Source: CAZQVN01 sp964596775
Lineage (GTDB): Bacteria; Eisenbacteria; RBG-16-71-46; JABDJR01; JAWXBZ01
NCBI GenBank assembly: GCA_964596775.1
Contig: CAZQVN010000008.1
Coordinates: forward strand, 1 to 64,000
Length of the DNA: 64,000 nt
Reading direction: 5' to 3'
The notes beneath the pieces are model-generated. The model saw only the letters and a list, made by a program, of their open reading frames with translations. It searched no databases and was not told the origin of the DNA. Below are positions 41,673-51,249 of the stretch, one piece after another (position 1 is the first letter of the stretch; each line of letters starts with the position of its first letter). The position numbers were made by a program, and so were the translations under genes.

Positions 41673-43694
41673 ATGTCCGATCTGCTCCATCGCACAGTTG
41701 AAAAGCGGGCCGACACGGTCCGTTTCACCGGCCGCGTTCTCTATCTGACGACCGACCCGAACCTGATCAAGCAGCAGCTCGCCGGGCAGGACCTGGCGTG
41801 GACTCCCGATATCAAGCTCAGGGACGACATCTCCACCGACGAGATCACCCCCGCGTACATCTGCTACTACTTCGACGACACGCTCGGCGATTTTCCCTAC
41901 CTCGGCCTCAAGGCCGGCAACGAAACGCCCTGCGAGCGCGGACTCGTCCGCGCCGGCGGTTTCGAGATATCCGTGTCCGGCAAGCGGCGCGGCAAGGGAT
42001 CGTCGCGGGAGCAGTCGCCGTACGCGGAACTGTGCGCCGGGATCAAGCTCGTGGTGGCCGAGAACATCGAGCGGATCTACCAGTCGAACTGCCAGAATCT
42101 CGGGATCCTCACGACCACCGACTTTGCGCTGCTGGATCGGATCCGGAAGGGGGAGGAAGTGCCCCTGTCCGCGTTCACCGCGGGGCATGACGACATCACC
42201 CGGCAGATCATCGAGTACGGCGGGCTGTTTCCGTTCAACGTGGCCCGCCTCCAGGGAAATGTGACGGTGCCGCCGATCGACACGAAGCCGCGGCCGATGA
42301 CGCTCGCGGAGAAGATCTTCGCCCGCCACATGGTTGCCGACGCGGCGAAGGGAACGGTGGGCGTGCCGGCCGTGAAGCCCGGCGACGCCGGCTTCGCCCG
42401 CACCGACCTCCGGTTCAGCCATGAATACGTGACGCCGATGGCCGCCGACTTCTTCATGAATCTCGTCGGCCGCGACGCGAAGGTGAACGATCCGGAAACG
42501 ATCGTGTTCTTCCGGGATCACCTGACGTTCCTCGACAAGGCGATGACCCCGGAGCGGATCAAGATGGGGCTGCTCAAGGTGGCGCTCCAGCTCAAGAAGA
42601 AGCAGGAGGAGTTCGCCGCCGAGCAGGGGATCACGCTGCACGGGGAGCTCCTGGACGGCTCCGGCTCCGAGGCGATCTGCCACTCCAAGGTGCTCCAGGA
42701 TTACGCGCTCCCCGGCCAGCTGATCATCGGCTCCGACAGCCACACGCCGCACTCCGGCGCCATCGGCTGCGTGGCCTTCGGCGTGGGCACGACCGACGTG
42801 TTCAACTCGTGGATCACGAAGGACGTGCGGGTGAACGTGCCGGAAACGGTCAAGGTGCGCGTTTACGGCAACCGGCCGGCCAACGTCACCGCCAAGGATT
42901 TCATGCTGGAGATCCTCCGCCACCCGTTCGTGAAGACCGGCCAGGCGATCGCCAAAATCGTGGAGTACTGCGGCACGGCGGTCGAGGAGCTGTCGATCGA
43001 CGAGCGGGCCACGATGACGAACATGGCCGCCGAGGTCGGAGCGTTCACCGGTCTCGTCGCGCCGGACCGGCGGGCGGTGGAATTCCTGATGGCCACGCGG
43101 GGGATGGACCGGAAGGCGGCCGAGGCGCTGCTGGACGGGCTCTTTTCCGATCCGGACGCGGAGTACTGCCAGATCATCGAGATCGACGCCGGCGCCATGC
43201 GGCCGCTGGTGGCGCTCCCCGGCGACCCCGGCAACGGCCGCTACGTGGACGAGCTGGACGGCAAGGTGAAGATCGACATCGCCTACGCCGGGTCGTGCAC
43301 GGCCGGCAAGAAGGACGACATGGACATGTACGCGCTCGTCCTCAAGGAAGGGCTCGAGGCCGGGAAGAAGGTCGCGGACGGCGTGCGCTGCTACATCCAG
43401 TTCGGCAGCCAGGAAGTGAAGAAGTACTGCGAGGAGCAGGGGTACATCGACGTCTTCAGGAAGGTCGGCGCGGAAGTGATCGAGCCGTCCTGCGGCGCCT
43501 GCATCAACGCCGGCCCCGGCGTGTCGAAGACGGAGGGGGAGGTGACCGTGTCCGCGATCAACCGCAACTTCCCCGGGCGGTCCGGTCCGGGGCAGATGTA
43601 CCTGGCGAGCCCGCTGACCGTGGCTGCGTCGGCGCTGGCGGGGTACATCACGGAGTACAGGCCGCGGGTCGGGGCGGCGGCGGGAGCGCGGTAG
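41673..43694 (+). CDS. Aconitase-family hydratase with swivel domain at the N-terminus
   Basis: The 673-residue protein interconverts a hydroxy-tricarboxylic acid through a [4Fe-4S] site, most likely citrate/isocitrate. Cluster cysteines are seen near the C-terminus, in AGSCTAGKKDDM and PSCGACINAGPG. The swivel domain lies first (about 20-170; DISTDEITP and KRRGKGSSREQSPY), followed by the catalytic domains (DGSGSEAICHSKVLQDYALPGQLIIGSDSHTPHSG). This reversed order is that of AcnB, but the AcnB HEAT-like N-terminal domain is missing. A homoaconitase or 2-methylcitrate-type substrate cannot be ruled out. The ATG at 41673 is chosen from similarity; an open extension to 41589 crosses the promoter. 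A scaffold gap begins 25 bases after the stop. Confidence 0.9.
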   Translation: MSDLLHRTVEKRADTVRFTGRVLYLTTDPNLIKQQLAGQDLAWTPDIKLRDDISTDEITPAYICYYFDDTLGDFPYLGLKAGNETPCERGLVRAGGFEISVSGKRRGKGSSREQSPYAELCAGIKLVVAENIERIYQSNCQNLGILTTTDFALLDRIRKGEEVPLSAFTAGHDDITRQIIEYGGLFPFNVARLQGNVTVPPIDTKPRPMTLAEKIFARHMVADAAKGTVGVPAVKPGDAGFARTDLRFSHEYVTPMAADFFMNLVGRDAKVNDPETIVFFRDHLTFLDKAMTPERIKMGLLKVALQLKKKQEEFAAEQGITLHGELLDGSGSEAICHSKVLQDYALPGQLIIGSDSHTPHSGAIGCVAFGVGTTDVFNSWITKDVRVNVPETVKVRVYGNRPANVTAKDFMLEILRHPFVKTGQAIAKIVEYCGTAVEELSIDERATMTNMAAEVGAFTGLVAPDRRAVEFLMATRGMDRKAAEALLDGLFSDPDAEYCQIIEIDAGAMRPLVALPGDPGNGRYVDELDGKVKIDIAYAGSCTAGKKDDMDMYALVLKEGLEAGKKVADGVRCYIQFGSQEVKKYCEEQGYIDVFRKVGAEVIEPSCGACINAGPGVSKTEGEVTVSAINRNFPGRSGPGQMYLASPLTVAASALAGYITEYRPRVGAAAGAR

Positions 43695-43873
43695 ATCCCC
43701 GCCGATTCCGTCCATCAGNNNNNNNNNNNNNNNNNNNNNNNNNNNNNNNNNNNNNNNNNNNNNNNNNNNNNNNNNNNNNNNNNNNNNNNNNNNNNNNNNN
43801 NNNNNNNNNNNNNNNNNNGCGGGTCGGGGCGGCGGCGGGAGCGCGGTAGATCCCCGCCGATTCCGTCCATCAG
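43664..43873. repeat. Identical 55-mers flanking scaffold gap 1
   Basis: Bases 43664-43718 and 43819-43873 are identical, on either side of exactly 100 N (43719-43818). This is a typical artefact where two contigs share a terminal k-mer of 55 and were scaffolded without merging. The real sequence is probably continuous, with one copy and no gap. Confidence 0.9.
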
Positions 43874-44208
43874 GCTGCCGCTGGCGGAAACTGCTGGCCG
43901 ACCGGTGGATCTGGTTTCAGCCGAGGAATCACACGTTTCATTTCACCCGGCGGTCGCTGGCCGGCTTGCTCGACAGGTCGGGATTCGATGTGCAGTTCCT
44001 GAGGTCGCAGCGGCCGAACGACGCACTGACCGGGCAGGCGACAGCCACGGCGTTCCGGACGCTGGAGCGGCACGGTTCCATCCGGAGGACGCTCCGAAAG
44101 AGGGTGGCGGGCCTGCTGGAAGTCGTGACGGGCGTGGAGTTGTTTGCAGTGGCGAAGAAGAGGGGCGCTCAAGGCCGAAAGGGCGAACCGGTTTCCCGAG
44201 CCTCCTGA
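43874..44208 (+). pseudogene. C-terminal remnant of a SAM-dependent methyltransferase
   Basis: An open frame reads WFQPRNHTFHFTRRSLAGLLDRSGFDVQFL, the pattern seen near the C-terminus of class I methyltransferases, where the last strand and helix follow the HxxxFxxxxL-x-x-L-GF signature. The SAM-binding half is missing: upstream lies the gap artefact and then the aconitase stop. Either the gene is truncated in the genome, or the contig join is wrong and its 5' end is elsewhere. Its 3' end overlaps the convergent lipoprotein gene by 40 bases. Confidence 0.55.
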
Positions 44209-44729
44209 TCGGCCTGCCACTCGAACGGCACGGTCCGGGTCAGCGTTTCGATCGGCCCGTCCGGTTCGATCCGGTAATGGAAGACCGCCACGACGGCATA
44301 GCGACCCCCGGGCGCCGTGGTGAGTTCTCCGGATTCCCAAACGTTGCCGTCGAAACGGATGGACTGGATCAGGGGCGACGGACCCAGCGGATACGGCACG
44401 GTCGGGCAGCGGCAGAACACCGGCCGCTCGGCATACACGTCCGTTCCGGCTGCGTTCGTGAACTGCAGCAGGATCGGATCGTGACAGCAGTCCTGGTAGT
44501 AGGAAATCTCCCCGCCGCCGGCATTCCAGACGACGACCTGGAACGTGACGGGACTGGCGGGATTGCCGGAGAAGGCCGAGGAGAGGATCTTCATGCGAAG
44601 GTCCAGATCCCGGGGCGGCACGTCGGTGGGGGAGTCGCCGCAGGCGGAGAGAACCGTGACGAGCAGCAGAAGGATCGGCCACCCCGCATTGCGCGCGGCC
44701 GTCCCGCGACTCGGTGATTTCGGGAACAT
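44169..44729 (-). CDS. Lipoprotein, BsuPI-like fold possible
   Basis: The 186-residue product has an N-terminal signal ending in lipobox LSAC (Cys about 30) followed by Gly-Asp, so it may stay in the inner membrane under the Asp+2 rule, if the dipeptide counts. The mature part is beta-rich: SSAFSGNPASPVTFQVVVWNAGG and ISYYQDCCHDPILLQF resemble BsuPI-like domains, and paired cysteines (CC, CRC) suggest disulfides or metal. GGAGG lies four bases before the ATG. It lies at the edge of the polysaccharide locus; no function is known. Confidence 0.65.
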   Translation of the reverse strand: MFPKSPSRGTAARNAGWPILLLLVTVLSACGDSPTDVPPRDLDLRMKILSSAFSGNPASPVTFQVVVWNAGGGEISYYQDCCHDPILLQFTNAAGTDVYAERPVFCRCPTVPYPLGPSPLIQSIRFDGNVWESGELTTAPGGRYAVVAVFHYRIEPDGPIETLTRTVPFEWQADQEARETGSPFRP

Positions 44730-44792
44730 GGAACCTCCGTCGGCCCTGACGGAAAGAGTATAGGTCCGTTCAGGGCGGAAGCGGTAGCGACC

Positions 44793-45989
44793 TCAGCCCT
44801 TGCGTCCGCCATCCCCCGCAGCGCCCAGAATTTCCCCCATCCGCTCCCCGGCGCGATCCCACGAGTAGCGCCCGAGAACGAACCGCGACCCCGCCTCGCC
44901 GACCGAGCGCGCCCGATCCGGGTCCTCCATCACCGAAACGATCTCCGCCGCGATCTCTTCCGCCTCGCGGGCCACGAGGATTTCCCGCCCCGGCTCGGCG
45001 CCGATCGGCTCGGCGACGATCGGCGTGACGACCACCGGCAGTCCGGCCGCCATCGTCTCCAGGACCTTGTTCTGGATTCCCGCGCCGTAGCGGAGCGGGG
45101 AGACGGCGAGGCGGCAGGTGCGGAGAAGGTCGCCGAGGTCGTCGACGAAACCGGCCACGCGGACCCCCGGCTCGGCGGCGAGCGCGTTCACGGCCCTGCC
45201 GGCGGCACCGGCGAGAACGAGCCGCGCATCCGGCTTCCGGCGCAGCACGCGGGGCCAGATGTCCAGCGCCAGGTAGCGGGCGGTGTCGATGTTGTGCCCC
45301 ACGGTCAGGTTGCCGAGAAACAGCGCCGCGTCCTGTTTCGGGCCGTCCAGTCCGGCCCGGCCCCAGCGGGTGACGATGCCGTTCGGGATCACCTCCACGC
45401 GGGCGCCCGGCGCGCGGCGGAGCAGGTCCTCGCGGTCGGCGGGCGCCACCACCCAGTTTTCGTCGACCGCCTTCATGACCTTCGCTTCGTAGGGTTCCAC
45501 GCGGCGGAGCTCCTCGCGAAACGCGATCCGGGCCAGCGGCGGCTTGACCGGAATTGCCCGCCGCAGGTTCAGCGCGAGCGAGTCGGACAGCTCGAGGATC
45601 TTCCGGCAGGGGAACCGCTCGAGGTAGGGAAACATCCGGAAAAGCTGTGCGAACGCGACGTCGAACCGTTCGCGGACCAGGCGGTCGACGAGGCGGTCCA
45701 TGATCTCCGAACGGTAGTACGACACCTGGAGAGGATCGGGCGACAGGACTCCGGCGGCGAGGTTCAACCGGGACTGCCAGGCGGGAAGCGACACCACCTC
45801 GACGCGCTCGCAGGTGTCGAGGAGCGGAGTGATGTCGACCCGTTCGGCCGGCAGGTCGGAAAAGGAAATCAGCGTGACGTCGGCGTGCCGCGAGAACTGC
45901 CGGAGCAGATTCCAGGCGCGCAGGCGGTCGCCGCGGTCCAGCGGCCAGGGAAATCGCGTGCAGAGGTAGACGAGTTTCGGTCGGGACAT
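44793..45989 (-). CDS. GT4 glycosyltransferase, EpsH-associated sugar-transferase type
   Basis: The 398-residue GT-B enzyme begins PKLVYLCTRFPWPLDRGDRLRAWNLL, the start pattern of sugar transferases linked to PEP-CTERM/exopolysaccharide loci. The donor site shows FLGNLTVGHNIDTARYLALDIWP and SPLRYGAGIQNKVLETMAAGLPVV. It adds one sugar to a lipid-linked or growing glycan at the cytoplasmic face. It is the last gene of the minus-strand operon that starts with the Wzz-like gene, 49 bases after its upstream neighbour. Confidence 0.88.
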   Translation of the reverse strand: MSRPKLVYLCTRFPWPLDRGDRLRAWNLLRQFSRHADVTLISFSDLPAERVDITPLLDTCERVEVVSLPAWQSRLNLAAGVLSPDPLQVSYYRSEIMDRLVDRLVRERFDVAFAQLFRMFPYLERFPCRKILELSDSLALNLRRAIPVKPPLARIAFREELRRVEPYEAKVMKAVDENWVVAPADREDLLRRAPGARVEVIPNGIVTRWGRAGLDGPKQDAALFLGNLTVGHNIDTARYLALDIWPRVLRRKPDARLVLAGAAGRAVNALAAEPGVRVAGFVDDLGDLLRTCRLAVSPLRYGAGIQNKVLETMAAGLPVVVTPIVAEPIGAEPGREILVAREAEEIAAEIVSVMEDPDRARSVGEAGSRFVLGRYSWDRAGERMGEILGAAGDGGRKG

Positions 45990-46038
45990 GCGGGCGGCAT
46001 TATTGCAGAAACGGCCGCGGCGGGCGACCGGCCGCGCA

Positions 46039-47250
46039 CTACCGCCCGACGCCGCCCGCCTCGGGAACGGCCTTCCGATAGATCCGGCGGCTCAGCTCCT
46101 CCACGGCCTCGACGGAGTAGCAGCGCTCCACGAGCCGGCGTCCTTCCCGCCGGAGCGCCCGGGCCAGGACCTCGTTGTCGAGCAGCCGGCGGATCTGCGC
46201 GGCCATCTGGTCCATGTGCTCGGCAATCAGGATGTGCCGGCCGTCCTCGACGGCGATCCCTTCGCAGCCGATCGGCGTGGAGATGACCGGGATCTGCCGG
46301 GCCATCGCCTCGAGGATCCGGATGCGCATCCCGCTCCCCACGTTGAGCGGCACGACGAACGCGTGCGCGCCGTCGAGGTGGGGCGCCACGTCGTCGACCC
46401 GGCCGAGCACGTCGATTCCGGGGCCGGTGAGCTTCCGGCGCAGCGCCGGGCTGACGTCTCCGATGATCCGGAACGTGGCCGCCGGGTAGGACTTCCGCAC
46501 ATGCGGCCACACCTTTTCCACGAAGTCCACGACACCCTCGCCGGTGGGGCGGAACATCAGGCTTCCGGCGGTGACGATCACCGGCGCCGCGCCGCCCGCC
46601 GGTTCGGCGGCGGCCCGGTACCCGGACACGTCCACGGCGCCCGGAACGACCGTCATCCGGGCTCCCGGCGCGATCTCCTTCATTTTCGTTTCGTCGTCAC
46701 GGGTGATCATCATCACCTGCTGCACGCGGGGCAGGATCCGCGTTTCCGTGTCGCGGATCTGCTCGGACTGCCGCCGGGCCATGGCCGCCATCGCCGGATT
46801 CTTCAGGCTGTCGGCGTAGCGGGCCATGAGGTCCGAATCGACGTTGTGCTCGCGCAGCACGGTGAGCGCATCGTCGATCCCGAGCAGGTAGCCGCCCATG
46901 TGCAGGTGGTGCGCCACGACGATGTCGGGTTGCCACTCCTTGCGGGCCGCGGCGAGTTCCTGTGCGAAGACCGGCCACTTGTACTTGGCGAGGTTCATGG
47001 CCATCGACGAGAGAAGGCTGCGCACACCGCCGACGACGCCGTCCAGTGACTTCGGTCGGCGGACCCACCGCACTTCACGGCAGACGCTTTTCATCGCGTC
47101 GATGGCGGCCGGATCGGGCGGAGATTCGACGAAGGACAGCACGCCCACTTCCGCGAAGCGCGCCTCCGCCTTGAGCTGGTTCCACATGACGATGCGTCCG
47201 CCGGAGTCCGGAGGCCAGGGGAGGCCCGGTGTCAGGTGAAGCACTTTCAT
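46039..47250 (-). CDS. GT4 glycosyltransferase
   Basis: This 403-residue GT-B enzyme starts MKVLHLTPGLPWPPDSGG, an N-terminal pattern very like that of the 44793-45989 product, so the two are relatives. The C-terminal half has the donor-binding block VPLNVGSGMRIRILEAMARQIPVISTPIGCEGI. The ATG overlaps the stop of the upstream gene by four bases. Specificity cannot be read from sequence. Confidence 0.88.
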   Translation of the reverse strand: MKVLHLTPGLPWPPDSGGRIVMWNQLKAEARFAEVGVLSFVESPPDPAAIDAMKSVCREVRWVRRPKSLDGVVGGVRSLLSSMAMNLAKYKWPVFAQELAAARKEWQPDIVVAHHLHMGGYLLGIDDALTVLREHNVDSDLMARYADSLKNPAMAAMARRQSEQIRDTETRILPRVQQVMMITRDDETKMKEIAPGARMTVVPGAVDVSGYRAAAEPAGGAAPVIVTAGSLMFRPTGEGVVDFVEKVWPHVRKSYPAATFRIIGDVSPALRRKLTGPGIDVLGRVDDVAPHLDGAHAFVVPLNVGSGMRIRILEAMARQIPVISTPIGCEGIAVEDGRHILIAEHMDQMAAQIRRLLDNEVLARALRREGRRLVERCYSVEAVEELSRRIYRKAVPEAGGVGR

Positions 47251-48425
47251 TCGTGAAGTTCTCCCATCGCCGGGGCCTTGTCCGCGGAGTCCGCGGGGAG
47301 CCCGAGCGCCGTTCGGTACACGTCCAGGGTTTTCCGGGCCGCCGTCTTCCACGAAAACTGCCCGGCCCTCTCCCGCCCCTTTTCGATGAGTGCGCTCCTT
47401 AGCTCCGGTTCCTCGAGTACGGAGAGGGCGTGTCGCGCCAGGGATTCCGCGTCTCCGGTCGGAGCGAGCAGCGCCGCATCCCCGGTCACTTCGGGGATGG
47501 CTGAATTGTCCGCGGCCACGACCGGCGTTCCCGAGGACATTGCCTCCAGCAGCGGCAGACCGAATCCTTCGTGGCGCGACGGGAACAGCAGGAGCCGCGC
47601 GTTCCGGTAGAGGTCCGGCATCAGGCGCTGCGGAACGAATCCGCTGAGATGAACATGACTTTCGATTCTGAGCTCCCGGAGTTGTGGTGGGTCGTCGTCG
47701 TAGCCCCACCCCCTGGCGCCGGCAATGACAAGATGAACATCGGCAGCGCGCTCGTGAATTTGAGCGAAAGTCCGGAACAACGTGTCGAGATCCTTGCGCG
47801 GCTGGCGTGTTCCGACGAACAGGATGTATCGGGGCGGAAGCCCCAGCTCGCCGAACGATTGTTCCGCATCCGTGGCGCGGTTGTCCATGCAGAATGCGGG
47901 ATCGACGCCACAATGCACGACAGCGATGTCGTCGGGTCGACGGTTGAGGAGAGTGACGATCTGCGCCTTCGTGGATTCGGACACGGCGATGATCCGGCGG
48001 CACCCGCGCGCGGCCGGGCCGTACGCCCAGTTCCAGTAGAGACGGTAGTTCAGCGGCGCCGTTTCCGGGTGGATGCGGAAGCCGAGGTCATGCATCGTCA
48101 GGATGCGCAGCCCGTCGTAGAGCGCGGGCGAACCGAACGCGATCGTGTGCAGGAGGTCGAGATGCTGCCGCTCGGCGATGCGCGGAAGATGCCACTGCTC
48201 GGCGACGATGCGGGCGCCGCGGTGCGCCGCCGCCGGCACGCGCACGACGTCCACGTTGGGCTGACGCGAAGGCGGGTCCGCGCCTTCGTGAAGGAAGAAC
48301 ACGAACCGGAAATCGGGGGCCAGCTCCGGCAGCAGGCGGGCCAGCCACCAGGCCTGCCATCCCATGCCGGTGCGCTCGCCGGACAGGCAGAGAAGGTCGA
48401 GGCCGATGCGCGGGGAAGCGTTCAT
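47247..48425 (-). CDS. GT4 glycosyltransferase
   Basis: The 392-residue protein is a WbaZ/mannosyltransferase-like GT4 enzyme: RIGLDLLCLSGERTGMGW, LTMHDLGFRIHPE, VSESTKAQIV, and the nucleotide-sugar site FVGTRQPRKDLDTL with SRHEGFGLPLLEAMSSGTPVVAAD. The EGFGLPLLE motif carries the conserved E-x7-E. The overlaps at both ends (ATGA) place it firmly inside the operon, between the flippase and the next GT4. Confidence 0.9.
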   Translation of the reverse strand: MNASPRIGLDLLCLSGERTGMGWQAWWLARLLPELAPDFRFVFFLHEGADPPSRQPNVDVVRVPAAAHRGARIVAEQWHLPRIAERQHLDLLHTIAFGSPALYDGLRILTMHDLGFRIHPETAPLNYRLYWNWAYGPAARGCRRIIAVSESTKAQIVTLLNRRPDDIAVVHCGVDPAFCMDNRATDAEQSFGELGLPPRYILFVGTRQPRKDLDTLFRTFAQIHERAADVHLVIAGARGWGYDDDPPQLRELRIESHVHLSGFVPQRLMPDLYRNARLLLFPSRHEGFGLPLLEAMSSGTPVVAADNSAIPEVTGDAALLAPTGDAESLARHALSVLEEPELRSALIEKGRERAGQFSWKTAARKTLDVYRTALGLPADSADKAPAMGELHE

Positions 48426-49834
48426 CGCCGCCCCCGGATGAGGTCGCGGGCTTCCGCGATCGTCACGCCGCGGAGCAGAAGCAGCGCACCGCCGTAAACG
48501 ACCGCGCCGGCGAGGATCGCCGGAACGGGGCCGGCGTCGCCGATGAAGTGGACGGCGACGCCCATGAGAATCGTGGACGCGAGGATCGCCGGGATCGCCG
48601 GAATCGCGGGACGCCACGCTCCGGACCGGACGAGCGGCACGGCCAGCGCGGCGAGCAGCACGATCTCGGCGATCACCGTGGACAGCGCGGCGCCGCGCCC
48701 GCCGATCTTCGGTATCAGGATGAGGTTCAGGGTGACGTTGATGAGGACGCACAACCCGGTGGCCAGCGCGGAAAAGATCTGCCGGTCGACGGCGCCCACC
48801 GCGGTGCCGAGGAGGAGGCTCAGGAACATCAGGGGAATGGCCGGAGCAAGCCAGGCCAGGAACAGGGCCGTGTCGGCAAAGTCGGAGCCGAAGATCCACG
48901 GAGCGATCAGCCGTCCGGTCAGCCACAGGCCGACGGCCGCCGGCATGCCGATGACGAGGGCCGCCTTGAGGCCCGAATTCAGGCGCCGTCCGATCTCGTC
49001 CAGCCTCCGCGCGGCGAAGTTCTCGGAGAGCGCCGGGAGAAGCGCGGCCGAAAGGGCGTAGGGGATGAACAGGATCCCCTCGATCAGGTGGTAGGCGGCC
49101 TGGTACAGCCCCGTTTCCTGGTCTCCGCGGAAGTGCGACAGCATCACGATGTCGATGCGGAAGTAGATCGTGGCCAGCACCGCCTGCAGGCCGTAGGGGA
49201 GCGCGAGCTTCATCATCGCCGCGGCTCGCGGCGGAGTTCCGCCGGATGCGGAGAGGATGCCGTGACCCCGCAGCAGGCCGAACGCAACGGCCGCGCCGAG
49301 GGCGGCGCCGCCGAGGAGGCCCGCCGTGACGCCGGTCACGCCGCCGCCGGTGGCCAGAATGAGGATCGTGAGCGCAGTCACTCCGAAGCGCCACGCCGAA
49401 ACGGTGATCGCCTCGAGCTCCATCCGCTGGAAGGCCCGGAAGACTCCGTTGACCAGGTGCATCGGCGATTCCACGACCACGGCCAGCCCGGCGATCATCA
49501 GCGGGAGGCCGAGCAGCCCGGCTTCCGCGAGCCGGGAGATCGGGAACAGCAGGAGCAGGAATGCGGCGCCGAGACCGGCCTTGATCGCCAGGCTCCGCCG
49601 GAACCACCCGGCGGCCATTTCCGGCCGGCGCGACACTTCCCGCACCGTCACGAGGTTGATCCCCGCGTCGGTGATCACGGCCAGGATCGCGGCGATCGAC
49701 AGGATCACCGAGAGCTGTCCGAGTTTTTCCGGCCCGAGAAACCGCGCCCAGGCGATCGCCATCGCGACGGCGAGGATCTTCGTCACGATGTGGGCTCCGG
49801 TCAGGACAAACGTGTTCCGGACGATCCGGCTCAT
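48422..49834 (-). CDS. Wzx-like polysaccharide flippase
   Basis: The 470-residue polytopic protein belongs to the MVF/MOP family and moves lipid-linked repeat units across the inner membrane. It begins SRIVRNTFVLTGAHIVTKILAVAMAIAWARFLGPEKLGQLS, the usual start of these flippases, and shows about twelve hydrophobic segments. The ATG at 49834 overlaps the ligase gene stop by four bases. Upstream open frame in the same phase is a shadow of the ligase gene. Confidence 0.9.
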   Translation of the reverse strand: MSRIVRNTFVLTGAHIVTKILAVAMAIAWARFLGPEKLGQLSVILSIAAILAVITDAGINLVTVREVSRRPEMAAGWFRRSLAIKAGLGAAFLLLLFPISRLAEAGLLGLPLMIAGLAVVVESPMHLVNGVFRAFQRMELEAITVSAWRFGVTALTILILATGGGVTGVTAGLLGGAALGAAVAFGLLRGHGILSASGGTPPRAAAMMKLALPYGLQAVLATIYFRIDIVMLSHFRGDQETGLYQAAYHLIEGILFIPYALSAALLPALSENFAARRLDEIGRRLNSGLKAALVIGMPAAVGLWLTGRLIAPWIFGSDFADTALFLAWLAPAIPLMFLSLLLGTAVGAVDRQIFSALATGLCVLINVTLNLILIPKIGGRGAALSTVIAEIVLLAALAVPLVRSGAWRPAIPAIPAILASTILMGVAVHFIGDAGPVPAILAGAVVYGGALLLLRGVTIAEARDLIRGRR

Positions 49835-51249
49835 GCGTCGTCGTTTCGGGCGAGCGCGCCGAGCAGCCCGATCGAGGCCCAGACCGGTATGGCCACCTTG
49901 TCGAAGACGAGGTAGTTGTTGACGACGCCGTGCACCAGGTAGGTGATCAGTCCTCCGGCAAGACCCACGGCGATCCCGCGGAGAACGGGATCCCGCGCGC
50001 CGCGGATGGCCCGCGCGGTGAGCCGCGCCAGCAGCAGGAACGCGAACGCCGCGGCGGCGAGGCCGATGAGGCCGGTTTCGCAGAGAACGCGCAGGTACTC
50101 GCTGTGAACGCCCATCCGCATGTCCGACTGCGATGTGGACAGCGTCACTCTGCGGAAGTTGAGGTAGTGATCGGAGTACGTGCCGAAACCGACGCCGGTC
50201 AGCGGGTCGGACTGGAACATCCTCCATCCCGCGTACCAGCGGTTCAGGCGCTCGAAATTGGATTCGTACCCGACCTCGGTGATGGTGCCCGAGTGCGCCT
50301 CGATCTGCTTGCCGGAACCGATGGAGAGGACGATCGCGCCGAGCAGGACCAGGCCCGCGGCGCCGAGGACCAGGTTGCCGGGGCGGAGGAGGCGCTTCCC
50401 GGAAACGAACAGGAAGAACAGCGCCATCACGCCGAGGCCGAGCCAGGCGCCGCGGGTGAGCGACAGCACGACCTGCGCCCCGGTGAGGAGCGCGGCGGCT
50501 CCCACCAGCAGTTTCGCCGGTCCCCTGAGTTCGAGCGTCAGCGCCAGGGACAGGGCGCAGGCGAACGACAGGTACGCGGCAAAGCTGCCGTGCTCGGTGA
50601 AGAACGGAAAGCCCCACCAGTAGCCGGCCCAGGCATAGTAGTGACCGGTGGCCACGTGGGCGAGACTGTAGAGCGTCAGCGCCACGGCCGGAACGATCAG
50701 CGCCGAGACCAGGGCGATCGCGTCGCGCCGTCGGCCGAAGTTGTTGAGGATGAACACGCCGAACAGCGCGTACCAGGCGGCGTTGATCGTGGCCTTGATG
50801 GCGTTGACGCGGAACGGCGTGTCCACGATCGAAAGCAGGCAGGCGGCGAGCGCCAGGAGCAGGGCGAGCATGAAGGCCGGCTGGCCGAAGCGGGAGGAGC
50901 CGCGCGAGAGAAATCGGAGCGACCAGGCCGCCAGCGCGAGGAACAGCATCGGCTCCGTCGGTATCTGCAGGGCGGAGCCGGTGCCCCGGAGGACCGTCTC
51001 GACGGACCAGGGCGTGATTGCGATCAGCAGCAGGAACGCCGCTTCGAGACGGGCCAGGCAGAGTCCGGCGAAGACGATCAGTCCGGCGGCGATCCCGGTG
51101 AACGGGATCCGGCCGCCCATCCGGATCTCCACGGCCGCCAGCGCCACGAGGAGGACGACCGGCAGGATCCACGTTCCGGCGGAGGGCGCGGACCTCCGTG
51201 ACAGGGAAAAGCCGGCTTCCGCCGGATCAATCGGTCCGGCGGCCGGCAC
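49831..51249 (-). CDS. O-antigen ligase/polymerase-like membrane protein
   Basis: The 472-residue protein has many membrane segments and the Wzy_C/O-antigen-ligase core: TRGAWLGLG, a large periplasmic loop with DPLTGVGFGTYSDHY, and GVHSEYLRVLCETGLIGLAAA. In this family, conserved Arg and His residues in that loop act on undecaprenyl-linked glycan. It either polymerises repeat units (Wzy) or ligates glycan to an acceptor (WaaL); sequence alone does not decide. The GTG at 51249 gives a 23-base overlap with the Wzz-like gene, and is the best in-frame start before the first hydrophobic segment. Confidence 0.85.
   Translation of the reverse strand: MPAAGPIDPAEAGFSLSRRSAPSAGTWILPVVLLVALAAVEIRMGGRIPFTGIAAGLIVFAGLCLARLEAAFLLLIAITPWSVETVLRGTGSALQIPTEPMLFLALAAWSLRFLSRGSSRFGQPAFMLALLLALAACLLSIVDTPFRVNAIKATINAAWYALFGVFILNNFGRRRDAIALVSALIVPAVALTLYSLAHVATGHYYAWAGYWWGFPFFTEHGSFAAYLSFACALSLALTLELRGPAKLLVGAAALLTGAQVVLSLTRGAWLGLGVMALFFLFVSGKRLLRPGNLVLGAAGLVLLGAIVLSIGSGKQIEAHSGTITEVGYESNFERLNRWYAGWRMFQSDPLTGVGFGTYSDHYLNFRRVTLSTSQSDMRMGVHSEYLRVLCETGLIGLAAAAFAFLLLARLTARAIRGARDPVLRGIAVGLAGGLITYLVHGVVNNYLVFDKVAIPVWASIGLLGALARNDDA

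Noticed and set aside
42809..43849. Frame running through the first N gap
   Set aside because: It is a shifted frame of the aconitase gene continued through N and a duplicated 55-mer; not a gene.
43664..43873. Direct repeats as a mobile-element or recombination signature
   Set aside because: The 55-base length, exact identity and exactly 100 N are repeated at the second gap, which shows an assembler artefact.
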